The notes: a model not told the origin generated them from the letters alone. A stretch of DNA of 64,000 bases from Ficedula albicollis (GCF_000247815.1 NC_021676.1:1746350-1810349), one strand, 5' to 3'; shown: positions 38,899-54,850, numbered from the stretch's first letter. Program-made: numbers and translations.

Positions 38899-41228
38899 AA
38901 GAGCTTTGTAAATTACAATTTTTAATTTGCCTACAAGCAGGAAAGAAAAACTTCCCAGATGAGCACCTGAACCAAGGGAGTTTAAAGGGACAAGCCCCAA
39001 ACGGGTTAAAATCTGAAGTACAAAAAGTCGTCTGCATCTTGAATCTAGGTCTTAGTCACAAAATAGAATTCACTCCTACAACCTCTGTTCTTCAGCTTGG
39101 AGAATGAATAATGTTCCCATTAGACAATTTAACCATCTGTTAACATATTCAGTTTTGCAATTAAATCTGAAAAGGAACCCAGGAAATTGTGAAAAGAAGC
39201 CCAAGTCACAAAAGCTGATGTGAAGAAACCAGGACTACACACCCATTTAGGCCTTTCAAGATCTTTACCCACGATGAAGTATACTTGACATTTTGTGAAT
39301 TTTATTTTTACTAATGTTTGCTTTAGCATAATATTTTTCACACTTCAAGGAGCATTCACCATGCTTTCAGAAAAACCTTGAAATGACTGTTGTAATCCAT
39401 CTGCTTTCTCAAAAACACTTGAATTGAGCAATACCAATAGTTTTGTTACAATTGTTGTACATTTCCATTTGGTCTATATGACACCATATGGAAAAAATCT
39501 TGTTTGCCTTGCAGCTGCTTGCTTGAATATGCATTATTCAATGTTTTAAATTAAATGAGAGCCTGAACATGAAGACATGGACTGCCAAAATGCAGATGGA
39601 GAACTGTTGGCACCCCTGGGGCAGGGCTGTCCCAGTGCAGGATGGCGCCACCACCCAGAGGGAAGCTGCCAGCTTTGCCCCATTTCTCCACTTTTCCCCC
39701 CAGGAGAATGACCATCCACAAATAAGCAATGCTCCAGAAATAAATTTGACAGCTCCTGGTGCTAAGTAAAGCCCCAAGGTCACCCAGGCTGGTAAATCAT
39801 TAACAGCAGAGGGCACCAATTCTTTAATCACCTGCTGGGAGATGCCTTAGCACTGCTCCCAAACAGAAGGGCAGGGAACACATGCCACAGGCATGGGAAT
39901 CATATCAAATACCCCCCTCACAAATGCCAGGGCCAGGGTTTTACAAAAGAGCAAATTAATTCAGAAACTGAGAAAAAACAAACCACTGTAAGCAAACAGC
40001 CAATTTCATCAACTTTGTAACTGAATATACAAAAGGAGTTGAAAAAGACAACTGAACTAGCCTAAGAGCTTTGTAAATTACAATTTTTAATTTGCCTACA
40101 AGCAGGAAAGAAAAACTTCCCAGATGAGCACCTGAACCAAGGGAGTTTAAAGGGACAAGCCCCAAACGGGTTAAAATCTGAAGTACAAAAAGTCGTCTGC
40201 ATCTTGAATCTAGGTCTTAGTCACAAAATAGAATTCACTCCTACAACCTCTGTTCTTCAGCTTGGAGAATGAATAATGTTCCCATTAGACAATTTAACCA
40301 TCTGTTAACATATTCAGTTTTGCAATTAAATCTGAAAAGGAACCCAGGAAATTGTGAAAAGAAGCCCAAGTCACAAAAGCTGATGTGAAGAAACCAGGAC
40401 TACACACCCATTTAGGCCTTTCAAGATCTTTACCCACGATGAAGTATACTTGACATTTTGTGAATTTTATTTTTACTAATGTTTGCTTTAGCATAATATT
40501 TTTCACACTTCAAGGAGCATTCACCATGCTTTCAGAAAAACCTTGAAATGACTGTTGTAATCCATCTGCTTTCTCAAAAACACTTGAATTGAGCAATACC
40601 AATAGTTTTGTTACAATTGTTGTACATTTCCATTTGGTCTATATGACACCATATGGAAAAAATCTTGTTTGCCTTGCAGCTGCTTGCTTGAATATGCATT
40701 ATTCAATGTTTTAAATTAAATGAGAGCCTGAACATGAAGACATGGACTGCCAAAATGCAGATGGAGAACTGTTGGCACCCCTGGGGCAGGGCTGTCCCAG
40801 TGCAGGATGGCACCACCACCCAGAGGGAAGCTGCCAGCTTTGCCCCATTTCTCCACTTTTCCCCCCAGGAGAATGACCATCCACAAATAAGCAATGCTCC
40901 AGAAATAAATTTGACAGCTCCTGGTGCTAAGTAAAGCCCCAAGGTCACCCAGGCTGGTAAATCATTAACAGCAGAGGGCACCAATTCTTTAATCACCTGC
41001 TGGGAGATGCCTTAGCACTGCTCCCAAACAGAAGGGCAGGGAACACATGCCACAGGCATGGGAATCATATCAAATACCCCCCTCACAAATGCCAGGGCCA
41101 GGGTTTTACAAAAGAGCAAATTAATTCAGAAACTGAGAAAAAACAAACCACTGTAAGCAAACAGCCAATTTCATCAACTTTGTAACTGAATATACAAAAG
41201 GAGTTGAAAAAGACAACTGAACTAGCCT
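38899..41228. repeat. 1,165-bp tandem duplication, 2 copies
   Basis: Copy 1 is 38899-40063 and copy 2 is 40064-41228, head to tail. The units look almost base-identical; one clear difference is GATGGCGCC/GATGGCACC. Frames of 70 and 97 codons recur in both copies but match no known protein. Confidence 0.95.
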
Positions 41229-41270
41229 TATACATATATATATATATATATATACACATATATATATAAT
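41229..41270. repeat. (TA)n microsatellite
   Basis: TATACATATATATA-type dinucleotide repeat with a CACA interruption, directly at the right-hand end of the 1,165-bp duplication. Confidence 0.9.
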
Positions 41271-42563
41271 TTGAAGCTCAAACTGCCATCACTGCTTTGG
41301 AAAGTTTGTTTCAGACAATGGTTTCCTGGTGCTCACTATAAGGAAGCTTCAAAAGACAGGAGAACATGAAAAGCTTTTTCCAAAAGCTGCAGTTCCATGT
41401 CAATCTAAGCCAAGAAGGTGGTGTGCCCTGGCTGAGACACAGGGCAAGGGTGGCAGCAGCACAGCCAGGTCAGGTTAGAGAACTGAAATCCAAACATTTC
41501 CACACCAACCATATCAGAGGAGCTGCCAGCCCAGCAGGGCTCAGAGCCCTGGTACCAACTGCAGAGCTCTGCATGCAGCCCCTGCTGCAGCACCTGGCTC
41601 CTGTTCTGATTTCTGGGCATCCTGTAAGACAGGTTTTGCTTGGAGCATCTCAAAAAAGTGCCTTGTGACAGTGCAGCATGCTTTCCATTAGAGACAGCAT
41701 CACTGTCATTACAGAAGAACACAGCTTTTCCCCAGAATGCTCTACAGATTTACATTCCTCAGTTCAAATTGTCAACAGCTTGCTGTTAAAACTTTTGCAA
41801 ATTAGACTTTGGGAAGAGCCAAGTTGCTCTCCTGCAAAGTGTGCCCAGCAGAACCACACAGCACTGCATCTCTGCTGCTTGCTTTTCAAAAATGTGGTTG
41901 ACTTGAGCTTTGAGTTTTTAGGGAACTCAGCTTTTGCCTTTTTGGTATAATATTATTGTGAAGTGCTTCTGAAATATTCTGGAACAGTCAAACTGGAAAA
42001 ACTATGTCAAAACAATTCCTGACACAGTAAGTGCAGACTTTATCTCAATTTTATGCTTAGCTACAAGCAGTGGCATTGAGCTCTTTGCTTCCATCACAGG
42101 CAGCACAAAGCAGTTTTGCTGGATAGCAATACTTGATGTGCACTGAATTGCTGCTCATCTTCTGCCCCTGCTCCTGGCACTCCTGAGTGCAGGTTCTGGG
42201 CTTTTCACTCAGACACTGGGGAGCTGCTGGCTCTGACTGAGAGCTGCTCTAAAGCTGAGAGTTGGGTCAATGAAGAGCAGTGACAACAGGCTTCCTTTTT
42301 TGCCTCACTTCCTCAAGAGACACCTTTTTCACCATGACAAGATTCACCTTTGCTCTGACTGAACTGCAATCTTAGTTTTTTACCCTTTTAACCACAATCA
42401 CATGCTTTGAACCTGGAATTAATCTTTTGTTGTAACCTAAGTATTTTCTCTTAAGAGGAGCAACCTGACAGAGTTGGTTTGAAATTACCTTTAAAAATAA
42501 AGCAGAAGAGAAATTGCTTCACCTCTAATACTTTTTTTTTTTCATTTCTGCTTACTTGCTTCC

Positions 42564-42699
42564 TCTATGACAGTGTGTGCAAGGACAGCCCAATAGCCCT
42601 GCACAGGGAGAGACTCAGATTCTGTGAACTTTCTATGACAGTGTGTGCAAGGACAGCCCAATACCCCTGCACAGGGAGAGACTCGGGTTCTGTGAACTT
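42564..42699. repeat. 68-bp tandem duplication, 2 copies
   Basis: Units start TCTATGACAGTGTGTGC at 42564 and 42632 and differ at about three positions (AATAGCCC/AATACCCC, CTCAGATTC/CTCGGGTTC). Confidence 0.93.
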
Positions 42700-45517
42700 C
42701 TCCTGTTGTTCTATGCAGAGATAGATTTGGTAAGATTTTTCACTGCATGATGGTGGATGTGTAGAACATCTCTTGCCCTTGTGGGTACAGTAAACACTGA
42801 TATAAATGTCAGACTCCATTTGGATTTTTGTACAAAACCATTTGAGAAGTTAAAATAAAGTTCAAAATAAAGCAGAACAGCAGCAAGCTGCAGGATCTGC
42901 ACTGGGTACTGGGCAGTCCCTGGAAAATGGAATACATTGCCTTTGATGGACTTTGAGAAAGTGAGAACATGTGTATCTGCTTTGTTTGGGCTGTTTTGTA
43001 AGTAGTAAGAAAACCCAACCAACCAAAACACAGCCCACAAACAAACTGGCAGCAGAAGGGATGCAGTGAGCCAAAGGAGCTGGAATTCCTTGTGAAGACA
43101 TTCATTTTGTCTGTACTCAGCAGACTTGGAACATGGTCACAGGGATCATGTCAACAACTTCTTACAATAATGTTGTCTGTCTTCCAAGACAGACCTACTA
43201 GTAAAGAACAAGTCCTTACTCAGAGCAGTATTTGTTCCCTACATTACAATAAGCTGATGGTAAAGTCACTTTTTTTCACCCTTAATAATAAATGATGTGA
43301 TACTAAAACTTGGAAAAATGAGTAGTGCTGCTGTCACAGCAGAGAACTCTGGGTTTTCCTCAAAGAACTGGAATTCAAGGTCGAATAATTTCCATAGGCA
43401 TGGACCACAGTAACTCAATAGGCAAAGAATATCAGGTTAAACAATGTACAGCTGCTGTGGCACACATGAGGTCTTTCTGTTCTTTTCCCTATTCTTTCCT
43501 GTTTATAGCAGCATCCTTAGGAAATGATTTGTCCTTTGGGGCAGTAGGAAATAAGGAATCCCATAGTATCATTTGACTTCAGTACAGGTGAGAGACACTA
43601 TTAAAAAGAAACTGGAATTCAGGACCATTAGAGAAACTTGTCACAGATTATGGAGAATCTGTTATTTTCTCCTAAAGGTGATAAAATTATGGTTTATATT
43701 AATATTAAAGTGTTAAATGTGCTTTGGCTACCCCAGAACACTCACATGAATTTTAGAAAAGTTTTTCACAAAACAATCCTTTTGAAATATCAAATGTTAA
43801 CTGATGGGATAACTGCTAATCTTAGAAGTTGCTCAGGAATTAGTCTGAGTCACAGAACACTATAAACTAACTTTAATGGATTTAGGAAGCCAGTCCTATC
43901 CACCCAAGCTTTGTCTGAAGTTCAAATATGAATGCATATTAAAAATGCAAATTGCCCTTTCTGGTTTACATTTTACCAGAGCCTTCTGCTGCACTTCACC
44001 ATTCTAGTTTGGGACTATCTCCACCAAGCTACAGCAAACTGAAGGATGAAAACAATATTCATTGCTGGGAATTTGTTACTGTAAAAGTTACTTCAGGGTG
44101 TAGAAAAGCAGATAGCAAAGCTACAGTGTAGCTCAGGAAGAGGGGCAGGCAGCCTGAAGGATCATGTGTCAGCTTTGGAACTCAGCCATTAACTGGGGTT
44201 ACCCTCGCAGCTCCAGGCTGTGTGCTCAAACCTTTTGTTTTTCATTTCCCCACTAAATGTGGCTGGCACCAGGGTTACAACACACGTGGCATCAGTGTCT
44301 ATTCTCAGGCTGACGTGTTGTCTTTTTTCTCCTTTACAGAAATTCTTACCTGTTCTAATACAACTGGGACATACAACCACCTCAACTCTTAGTAACTGTC
44401 AAGCTCTCATCTACTCATGTACTCACACAATTACAAATGCAAACACTCAGCACAGCTCCATTATGAAACCAAAGTATTTCAGAAGTTACTCAAATTTCAT
44501 AGACAAAAATAATTCACAGCAAGAAAAAGAACATGAAGAACCAAAATGCAGACAGAAAAGCAGAAAACTTTCTACTGCCTAAGAATTATCAGCTTGTATT
44601 CTGTTATTAGGGGCTAGAATCTAATGAATCTCATGTTGTTCCTGACAAAGCTACCCTCATTAAAAAACACTAAACCACAGGCATCCTTAAAGGTCATTAT
44701 AATAACCATCATTAGCTCTTACCATATCAAGGAGTAATGAAATGCAGAACTAACATTTTTCCTGACCAAAGTACTTATTTTGCCTTGTTCCACCATCCCT
44801 GAGAGCCCAAACTGAATTTATACAGAGCCACTTGTGAACACATAACCGACTAATTGTGACAAAAAGGTGTCCACAGGGTCATTTAAGGTCTCAGGTTATT
44901 TCCTCTCATCTCCATGCCCACACACGTGCAGTTTGTTTATGTGACTCTGGCCAGGACAAAGTTATTAATGTTTGACCACAAAGAACCAGGCCTGTGTCCC
45001 TCAAACCAAGCTGCACCCACCAATCCTGCAATTCTCTCAGCCTTTGGAACCTAAAATTCCAGCTGCTCTAGAGCAACAATCCTGCAGCAGCAGGGGTTGG
45101 AATTCTACAGCACTATTCCCTAAACATTTTAATTTTTTTATTTAGAAACTTGTTCCTAACTGTGTGGCAGCAGTGCTCAAAGTTCCACAATCCTCAAGCA
45201 AGTTCTTCTGTATTTATTCTCACTTAAAGGGACAAACTAAATATGTTAATGGGGTCTCGTTATAAAAAGAAAAGTTCATCATTCCATTAGGGCAGCAGTA
45301 AGTGTGTTAATGTATATATTTACACACACAGACACAAATCACTAAGGAATACAAGGCAGAACTTTTTCCAATGGCATTGTTTTCAATCAGTCACTTTTAC
45401 ACTAACATTTTCCACCTCTGAAACAAGTTTCAACTGTTATAAATTGAATTTTTCAGTAACACCATGCAGAGAACACTTGCAGGCAGCAGACACAGACATT
45501 AACCATATTCATTACTT

Positions 45518-45639
45518 TCTCCAATGATTTTCTCTGAGGATCACTCAAAAGAAGGGAGCCTCACAAGAAAGACACAAATCTCCAATGATTTTCTCTGAGG
45601 ATCACTCAAAGGAAGGGAACCTCACAAGAAAGACACAAG
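45518..45639. repeat. 61-bp tandem duplication, 2 copies
   Basis: Units start TCTCCAATGATTTTCTC at 45518 and 45579, with differences AAAAGAAGGGAGCC/AAAGGAAGGGAACC and at the last base. Confidence 0.93.
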
Positions 45640-47097
45640 CAGCACCTGCCATTCCCCTTCCCTCACCCTGCCGAGTTTGCTGTTTACACAGGAGGAGCTT
45701 GTATCCATTAGAAACTCTTCAGAACACTCTGCCTTACACAACACACAGGGTGTGGTGACATTACACTCTGCCCTACACCTTCAGGCCAAATATTACCACA
45801 CCCAGGTGAACCAAAAACCTTCAGGAGCTGTATCAAACCATCAAATTCCCATGTGAGGCTTGCTCCAGAATTGAACTTGCAAGATATTTCTCCATTTCTA
45901 TAAATCACAAGAGGCCACGATTTAGAGCATGATGTACATGACAGAACCATTTCAATGCCACAGCAGACCCTTCTCACATCTGTGCTGATATCACACCATG
46001 TCCACCTAAAGAGCCAGCAGGAGAAGAGGGCTGAAAAGCAGACACAGTTCCATGGGATTGGTGGAGGAACTTTAAATTCATACAACAGGAGTTATAATGT
46101 GCCATAACTCCAGTCTTCTTTGTTCTAGCAAATAATCAAAGAAGAGCAAATAGTAAAGGAGTCCTGACAGGTTCATTTTCATGATTTTGTTTGTCCCACT
46201 GCCACACAAAACTGATCCCAGCAGACACCAAGGGGAGCATGGAGAGTGCGGAAGACCCCACTGCTCCCCAAAAAAGCCAATTCTTTAACTGGCATCCCAT
46301 TCCCCCAATTAATTAATTGTTACCAGGTATAATATATCTGTCTTGCACACAACATCCCACCTATCTACTTGTTAGGAAGCTACATCTGCAAATGGGAATC
46401 CTCAAGGTTCTCACTCCACCACTACCACAGCAAAGAGCCACTTGACTCACAAGAGCTGAAGATCATTTTGGTATAAAACCAATACACAAGTTCAATACAA
46501 GTTAACTTTGGCTTCCTGGAACTTTATCAATTGCTACACAAATACTAAAGAAGATTTTTTTCAATTATTAATCTCTCAAAATTATCTGCTCCATCAGCAG
46601 AGTTGATTTTAAGAAAAACCCTTATTTCCTCCTAAACAAAGTTACTGAATTATTTTTTAAATTTTTTAATAGTGAATGTAGGGAACTATGATCTATCACT
46701 TGCAAGCAACTGCACAAAACCATTCATTTCAGTAATTTCCTAACTACTTGTGCTTTAAGGTTGAACGAGTAAACTGATGAAGAACAAACTGAAATTGTCA
46801 GTTGTTCCAGCAGCAGCTGACACTGTTGTTGTACTCTGATTTTGGACAGGGATGAAAACAATCAGAGGGGTATCATTAGCCACTACTGCTTTATTGTTTA
46901 CCTCTAGAGAAGTGCAAGTGATGCAGAAAACATCACGTCATCTTGTAACCCACTCCATTTTTTTAGGGAGATCCTTTCCTTCTGCCAGGCCATCAGCAAT
47001 CCCAGTGTCACTGGCCAGCTTTACAGGCTACTTGTGACACCAGAACAAAGTTCAGCCCTGAGCACTTGGACATTCAGCACCAACCACGCTGCCTGAA

Positions 47098-47292
47098 GGC
47101 TCAGAAAGCACCACTCACATTTCTGTGACACTGGCAGCTCTGCAGGCTCAGAAAGCACCACTCACATTTCTGAGCACACTGGCAGCTCTGCAGGCTCAGA
47201 AAGCACCACTCACATCATTTCTGAGCACACTGGCAGCTCTGCAGGCTCAGAAAGCACCACTCACATCATTTCTGTGACACTGGCAGCTCTCA
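47098..47292. repeat. Tandem repeat of about 50 bp, 4 copies
   Basis: Four units share GGCTCAGAAAGCACCACTCA, then CATTTCTG, then CACTGGCAGCTCT. Lengths vary by a small CAT insertion in the last two units and by TGTGACAC/TGAGCACAC alternatives. Confidence 0.92.
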
Positions 47293-50200
47293 GCTGCCTT
47301 TCACAGGGCCTGGGTGGAATGGCCTTTGTTTGCAAAGCTTCCTGCAGTGAACAGAAGTGCTCTACGGTTTTGTCTTACAAGAAGTTCAGGAAGTTTAATT
47401 ACCACAGACAGGCTTATCACTGTCTCTATCACATCACTTAAACAGTGTCAATAGCAATTCCCATTAAGAGCTGGAGCATTTACTAAGCATCAGCACCAAG
47501 GATGTCCTCCCCTCCCATGGCAGCAGCAGTGCCTGACCAGAATAACCCTCAGAACAGAAGTTTCATAAGACATTCACTTTCCTCTCCAGTCATGGCTGCA
47601 CCCTAGATAACTTCACCTTGAATATTCTGACTTTGATCTAGTAAGACCAAGACTCTTTTGGAGCACAAGCATTTTGGTGCACTTTTTCCTCAAGCATACA
47701 CTTGAAACAAGAACTCTCTGCAGGCATGCACAGATTTCACTCAGACACTGATTTCAAATGGAAGACATCTGACTTGATTGCCAAAAATCTCTGCTCAACC
47801 TGACTCATAGTTCACGTATGCAGTACACAGATATCTAAAGGAGTCATGCAAGAAGCACACAGCTTTTTTTTTTTTTTTGGTGGATCCTGCACACAGTCTG
47901 ACAGGGATTGATAGGCACAATTTAAATCACTGCACTGATATGGGTGGTGCAACACAACTGGGAAACCTCTCCCAAGCACACTCAGCTTATTTCTGCTTTA
48001 AAGCTACTTCATAAAAGCTTTTATCCCACTGTTTGATGCCAGGTTATGGCACATTAGTCAGAATGTTAAGTTCCTAGTTTGATTCATCTCAAAGCTCACA
48101 AGGTTTAAAAGACTTCAGTGTTAAGTACAAATAATTTCTGCTTTTAAAACAAAATATGAGATGCTCCTTGGGTGAATCACCAAATCCACTTGCTCTCCAA
48201 TTAAAGGAGCTCTCTCTTCCCCATAACAATTTGTTTTGCAAGTTAATCAGATTAGGAGAAAGATGTTGTGTAATTTAAAGGCCACATCGCACTCAGAAGG
48301 CAGCCCCTTTCAGAAATGCGGTTTGTAGTAAGTGCAGAATCCTGCACTGAGCAGCTCCCACACAGATCTGGGGGGAACCTGGGGCTAAAGCAATGTCAGC
48401 ATGGCACTGGCACCACGTGTTTCTGCTAATCCTAAACTGACATGAGACATGAACTTGAATGAAAAACACCTTTATCTCAATGTTAATTTCTAGTTAGACA
48501 GAGCTCTAACACTCAGAGCACCCCAAATCCTGTTACAGCACCTCTCTTCACGTGCTGACTCAGAACCACAGGTGTTTGAAAGGATCATTCTTTACTCAGC
48601 GCAGTCCAAACTCCTGCCCAAAAAGCAGGGTCACCCTTCAAATTCACAGCATGCTAAAGACTCCATCCAGGCTCAGAACCTGAAAACCTCCATGAGCAGT
48701 GATTTCAGTGTCTCTGATCAGCAAATACTCTATTACCCTTCAAATTATTTTCCCCTTTTAGTCTCCTCTCCAGAAACCTCTCCAGCTCATTTTTACAACC
48801 TCTGTCTCCTCTTCTTCTGCCATCAACTTCTGTCAAAAGTCTGACTTCAACCTGTCAACCAAGAAGATGCTCAACTTGCCAAGCCCTTGGTAAGCTACAC
48901 CACAGAGCTGCCATCACAAGCACTTCCCACTTCCCAGGTCCCTGACAGAATTATCCATTTCCCATGTGACTGAAGTGTGGAGGAGAGCAAAGAACATCTG
49001 AGTTAAGCTTTAACCAGCAGAGGAATCCCAGCAATCTCCCTGACAACCTTAATTTAGTCTGTTTGCCCTAGCAGAACAGGCATGCTTTAAAACAAGCAAA
49101 ACAAGCACATTGCCAGAGCCATGGAACTGCTCTCTGCCACCTCCTGCCAGCCTATTCTCAGGGCTGACGTGAGATCAGATGATTGTTTGCCAAAACAATT
49201 TAGATTTTTCTGCTCATTTCACTGCAAACAAAAATGACGACAAAAAGACTGGGCACTTACTCCAATCTCTAGTCCTTAAGCCAGCAAAAAATGAGGAAAA
49301 AAACCCCAAGCATCAACCCAGAGCTCTCTCAGCAGCAGTTATGAGTCCAGGTGCTCACAACACTGATATTAAACTTCAGTAAAATACTTGAGTTTCCACA
49401 CTACTACTATAAAAACTGAAGCTAAATTCTCATTGTGCAGTTGTCACATTTAACATTGTGTGAAACCTGAACACCTCTCCCAGCTACCTAAAGCAGAAAA
49501 GAAATGAATTAGTAGTTCTGATACAGCTCACCTTCAATTACTTGTGTGTGTACATAGTCACCAATTGTCTTACAGAGAAACACTTGAAAGCACTGTTTTC
49601 TTTCCCAGCACAGATTCTCTCTCAACAGCCCAGTCCTGCTTCCTGTCAATCAGGAACAAGTGCCATTGATCAGGCTGCAGCCCTTCAACCCCCCCAAACA
49701 AACCAGAGCACTTCTGCAGGCCAAGCAGCACTGCATCTTCTAGTTCCAGATGAAGAGAACAAGGAAATAAAAACCTGCCACCTTTCTATTCTAGTTTCCC
49801 TTCCCTCAGGATAATGACTTCAGTTCCTAGCCCTCTGTCACCTAGAGCCATTTTTATCATATCAAAATCATTCTTCTGGACTTCTTCCCAAGGATTTGCC
49901 TAATTTCAGCTCCTGTGCCAGGAACCAAAAATACTTTCTCCTCTCTGTGTAGCTGCACACGCTCTCCCACCAAGCTCAGCACTCCCCTGGATGTGTGAAA
50001 AGTTCTGGGAAGAGGCAAACTCCCGGCAGCTGAGAGCTGCCTGAATTACACCCAGCACATGACACAGCACAGGTTGATTCATCTCTGAAACTCGATGAAC
50101 TGTAAGTCACCAAGATGAACCAAGAAAATCTCCACACCCCGTGAAGAACTTTGTATATGAGCTCAGTGACAACTCAGCACTGGCACAAACAGTGTGGCTC

Positions 50201-51990
50201 CTTTGCCACAAGTCCCAAATACACCTTTATCTTCCTTGCACAACGAAGGGAGCAGGGATGAGGTGCAGTAAGAATGTTCTCCCAGTGCCTGAAGGCATTG
50301 CCAGACTCAAGAGAACCAACTCCTCATTCCAAATTAAAGCCAGCAGAATTTTATAGGATTTCTTTCCTATATAATGAATGAAGCCTTTCCCTGATTACAG
50401 GCTTGTTCTTCCCTCACAATCCCAGGTAATCACTGATAAATCACTGATAAATCTGGCTGTCCAGTCACCCCAGCTCAATTCAAAACACACCTGAATCCCA
50501 CTTCTTTTTCTTCCTCAAAAGTAAATCTCTGTCCATGTCAGGTTTATACAGAATCATGCCCAGAGTGAAAAAAATCTGCTTTTCTATTCAACCCCCTCAC
50601 TCAATTATATCATCAAAGGCCAGTCACTTATCCCAGGGCAAAACTATCTTTTGGATGGCTCTAAATTGAGTACCATATCCCTGCTCTGATCCATGGTGTT
50701 GCTGGACTGCAATCATCCACCCCTTCAAGAAACAAAAGCATATTGCTGTGAATGAAGTCAAATATTAACATAATGGACCTTTTTTTCCACTCAATGGAAC
50801 AATGAAAGTTTATTATAGTGATTCTAGAATAGCTGAATAGACCAGTCATCCTTTTCAATCCAATTTTGAGTTCATTTCACTTTGATTATGCATTTCTATC
50901 AGAACAGAGTTCTCTTCTGCTACAGCAAAACTCAAATTTATGTTCACAGCTTCCAACAGAAGCACTTTCCTGGGTGATTTTTTAATCAGTTCCCTGCAGG
51001 AATCTTCAGGCAGCCTTCTTAGCTTCTTTAGCAGGAAATAGTAAAGGCAGTATAAATACACCCAAACCAGATGTTTATACAAAGTTTATCCTATGCAAGG
51101 AAACACCAGTTTGTTTCCAGTAACACCATGAAACAAAACAAGACACCACATTTGGTTATCTTTTGCAAAGATACACATTGTTATTTTTAATACACGTGCA
51201 GCTCAAGTCATTCCAGTTTCTGTCATCCTCTGAAACCATTATAACTTCCACTAACTTTTCTATGCCTCAATGTTATATATTTACCAACTTCCCATACACT
51301 AACTTCATTTTCAGTGACAAAAAACTCAAACAAGACAAGAAAAAAACCCGAATAAACAACAAACTGCTGTTGTTGTCAGGCTGATTACCTAAAAGCTCTA
51401 TGCTCAATGAATGGAACACATGGTGGGAGAACTTCAACACTGAATTTGCTTTACCAGTATGGGGGGAAACCATTGCAACAGGTAGAATAAAGTTTGTAAC
51501 TAGTACTCTCTCAGGGAAAGGGCTCGGGAAGTTTTGATGTCTGCTACACTGTTGCTGTTGGAAATACAACCAAGAACTGTGTTAAACTCAACACGTGTAA
51601 CTAACAAATGTAAACAACCAAAGGCGAACACTGGCACATCGGCTGGCTTTGCTACTGCAGCATTTATGAAGTGTGGCACAACCCAGTGATGCTGCCCTGA
51701 ACTCCACCTGAATTTCAACCTATCAGGTGTGTCAGTAAAAAAAAAAAAAAAATCAAAGAGTGCAGCCATAAGAAACAAACTGCAGGCCTAAAGAGGATTT
51801 ATGTCAAAAAAATTAAATAAAGAAGAAACCACCCAGTTTTTAAAATCATTTCCCCATTAAGCGAGAGGTTCCACTGGCAAGCACGTGGTTGGCATCACGA
51901 TCAGCGGCGTTCTGGATTGTTCAGGCGGTTCGGCCGCACCCCGTGCGCGGCCAGCGAGCGGGGCAGAGGTTGCGGAGCAGCGCTGGCTCT

Positions 51991-52038
51991 GGCCGTGTTT
52001 CTGTCCGTGTCCCTGGCCGTGTTTCTGTCCGTGTCCCT
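51991..52038. repeat. 24-bp tandem repeat, 2 copies
   Basis: Two identical 24-base units starting GGCCGTGTTTCTGTCC at 51991 and 52015 within the CpG-rich island. Confidence 0.9.
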
Positions 52039-52241
52039 GGCCGAGCGTGGGAATTCCCGCGGCCCCGCTCAGCCCGGCCCCTCTGGGCGCTGTCCCTCCG
52101 AGGAGCCCCCAAAACCCCCGCGGAGCCCCGGCGGCTTTAACGCGGAGCCTTTAATCCCCGGAAGGGCTCCCAGGCCCCTCGCCGCCCGCATCCGCGCCCC
52201 TTCCTCCTCCTCCTCCTCCTGCTGCTGCTGCTGGTCCCCGC

Positions 52242-53730
<1,489 letters not shown>

Positions 53731-54604
53731 ACCGGCACCGGCACCGGGGAAAGGCTGGGCCGAGCTCCGGCCCCGCTCTGTGGCACTGCCGTGTGCTTGC
53801 AGCCCGGCCCTGGGCGGACCTGCCCACAGCCCAGGTGTCGGCAGTCCCGCCTCACCTGGCCGGGGATGGAGCCACAGCTGCTGGGGGTGTGCTGGATGAT
53901 AATGGCATAGTGGCGTTCGTATTTATGTGTGAGCTTTTGTATGCTGTTATTAATCACGTTAATTATTAGTTTTTAAATTATTAATTATTAAAATTATTTT
54001 TAAATAATTAGTTTTTAACTGCTTTTGTTGTAATATAATCTGTCCGTTTATGTGTGCAGCCTACAGCTAATATAAATAGTAGTGCGATAAATATATTATA
54101 TCTTCGACCGTAGCATAATATTAAAATAGAGACTGTGGGATGTTACAATGTTTTGGGTTTTTTTTCATGTAACTAACTCACAGAATAGTGTAAAATAATC
54201 AGGTGATTCCTAGCATTTGTGGACCATCTTATCTGAAGGACAAGATAACATAAACCAGAACAGAAGAAGAATTTATTGACTCCTTGTTATGAAGGAGTGT
54301 AAAAACAACAGGATGGAACCACGAGAAGAAATAAAATGCATTGATCGAATCAATGGGATGGCATGCTGACAAGGCAAAGGTTAAAACCAAGCAGGAAAAT
54401 CCCTGAAGCATCCAAACTCCCAGGAATGTTTGAATAATGAATAAACTCCTGAATATGTGTGTACCCCTGTAATGTAACAGAGAACAGTGTTTTACACTAA
54501 GGTGTGTTTTCTGTCCATCACCACAAACACTCCACATTGAATATTTGTCCCTTTTTATTAAACTTTCAAAAATCCTAAAGTGTGAACTTTGTTTTTTACA
54601 TGGA

Positions 54605-54850
54605 CAGCCTGTGCTAGGGCCTCCCCATCCTCAGGATTTCTTCCTGATATCTGGTCCAAACCTTTGCCCTTCCCGTTTGAACCCGTTCCCCCATGTCCTG
54701 TCACTTCGTGCTCTTGTAAATCTTGCATCATCTTTCCTGAAAGTTCCTGGCAGGTTCTGAAAAGCCACTTAGACCACCCCAAAGCTGCCTCTTCTTCTCC
54801 AGGCTGGACAATATCTGAGTCATCCATCCTTACAGCAACAAAAAATGGGT
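54605..54850 (-). mobile_element. CR1 LINE fragment
   Basis: The plus strand reads AGCCTGTGCTAGGGCCTCC, GATTTCTTCCTGATATCTGG, GTTCCCCCATGTCCTGTCAC, CATCTTTCCTGAAAG and CTCTTCTTCTCCAGGCTGGAC, an antisense avian CR1 3' region. A 129-codon minus-strand frame over it is not an intact element product. Confidence 0.88.

Larger units (their letters stand above)
35789..51880. other. Long first DIAPH2 intron (inferred)
   Basis: About 16 kb of AT-rich sequence upstream of the microexon. It contains the LTR-like fragment at about 36735-36985, the 1,165-bp duplication at 38899-41228, and smaller duplications near 42.6, 45.5 and 47.1 kb. No coding exon was found. Its upstream boundary is inferred from the CpG island, not from an identified exon. 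Confidence 0.55.

Noticed and set aside
39538..40996. Repeated 70- and 97-codon minus-strand frames
   Set aside because: They lie in the two copies of the 1,165-bp duplication and have no recognisable domain.
53856..53957. In-frame candidate first DIAPH2 exon ending SIPGQ
   Set aside because: The splice donor is good and phase fits, but the peptide does not resemble DIAPH2 N-termini and begins in AT-rich DNA; kept only as a speculative finding, not a coding call.
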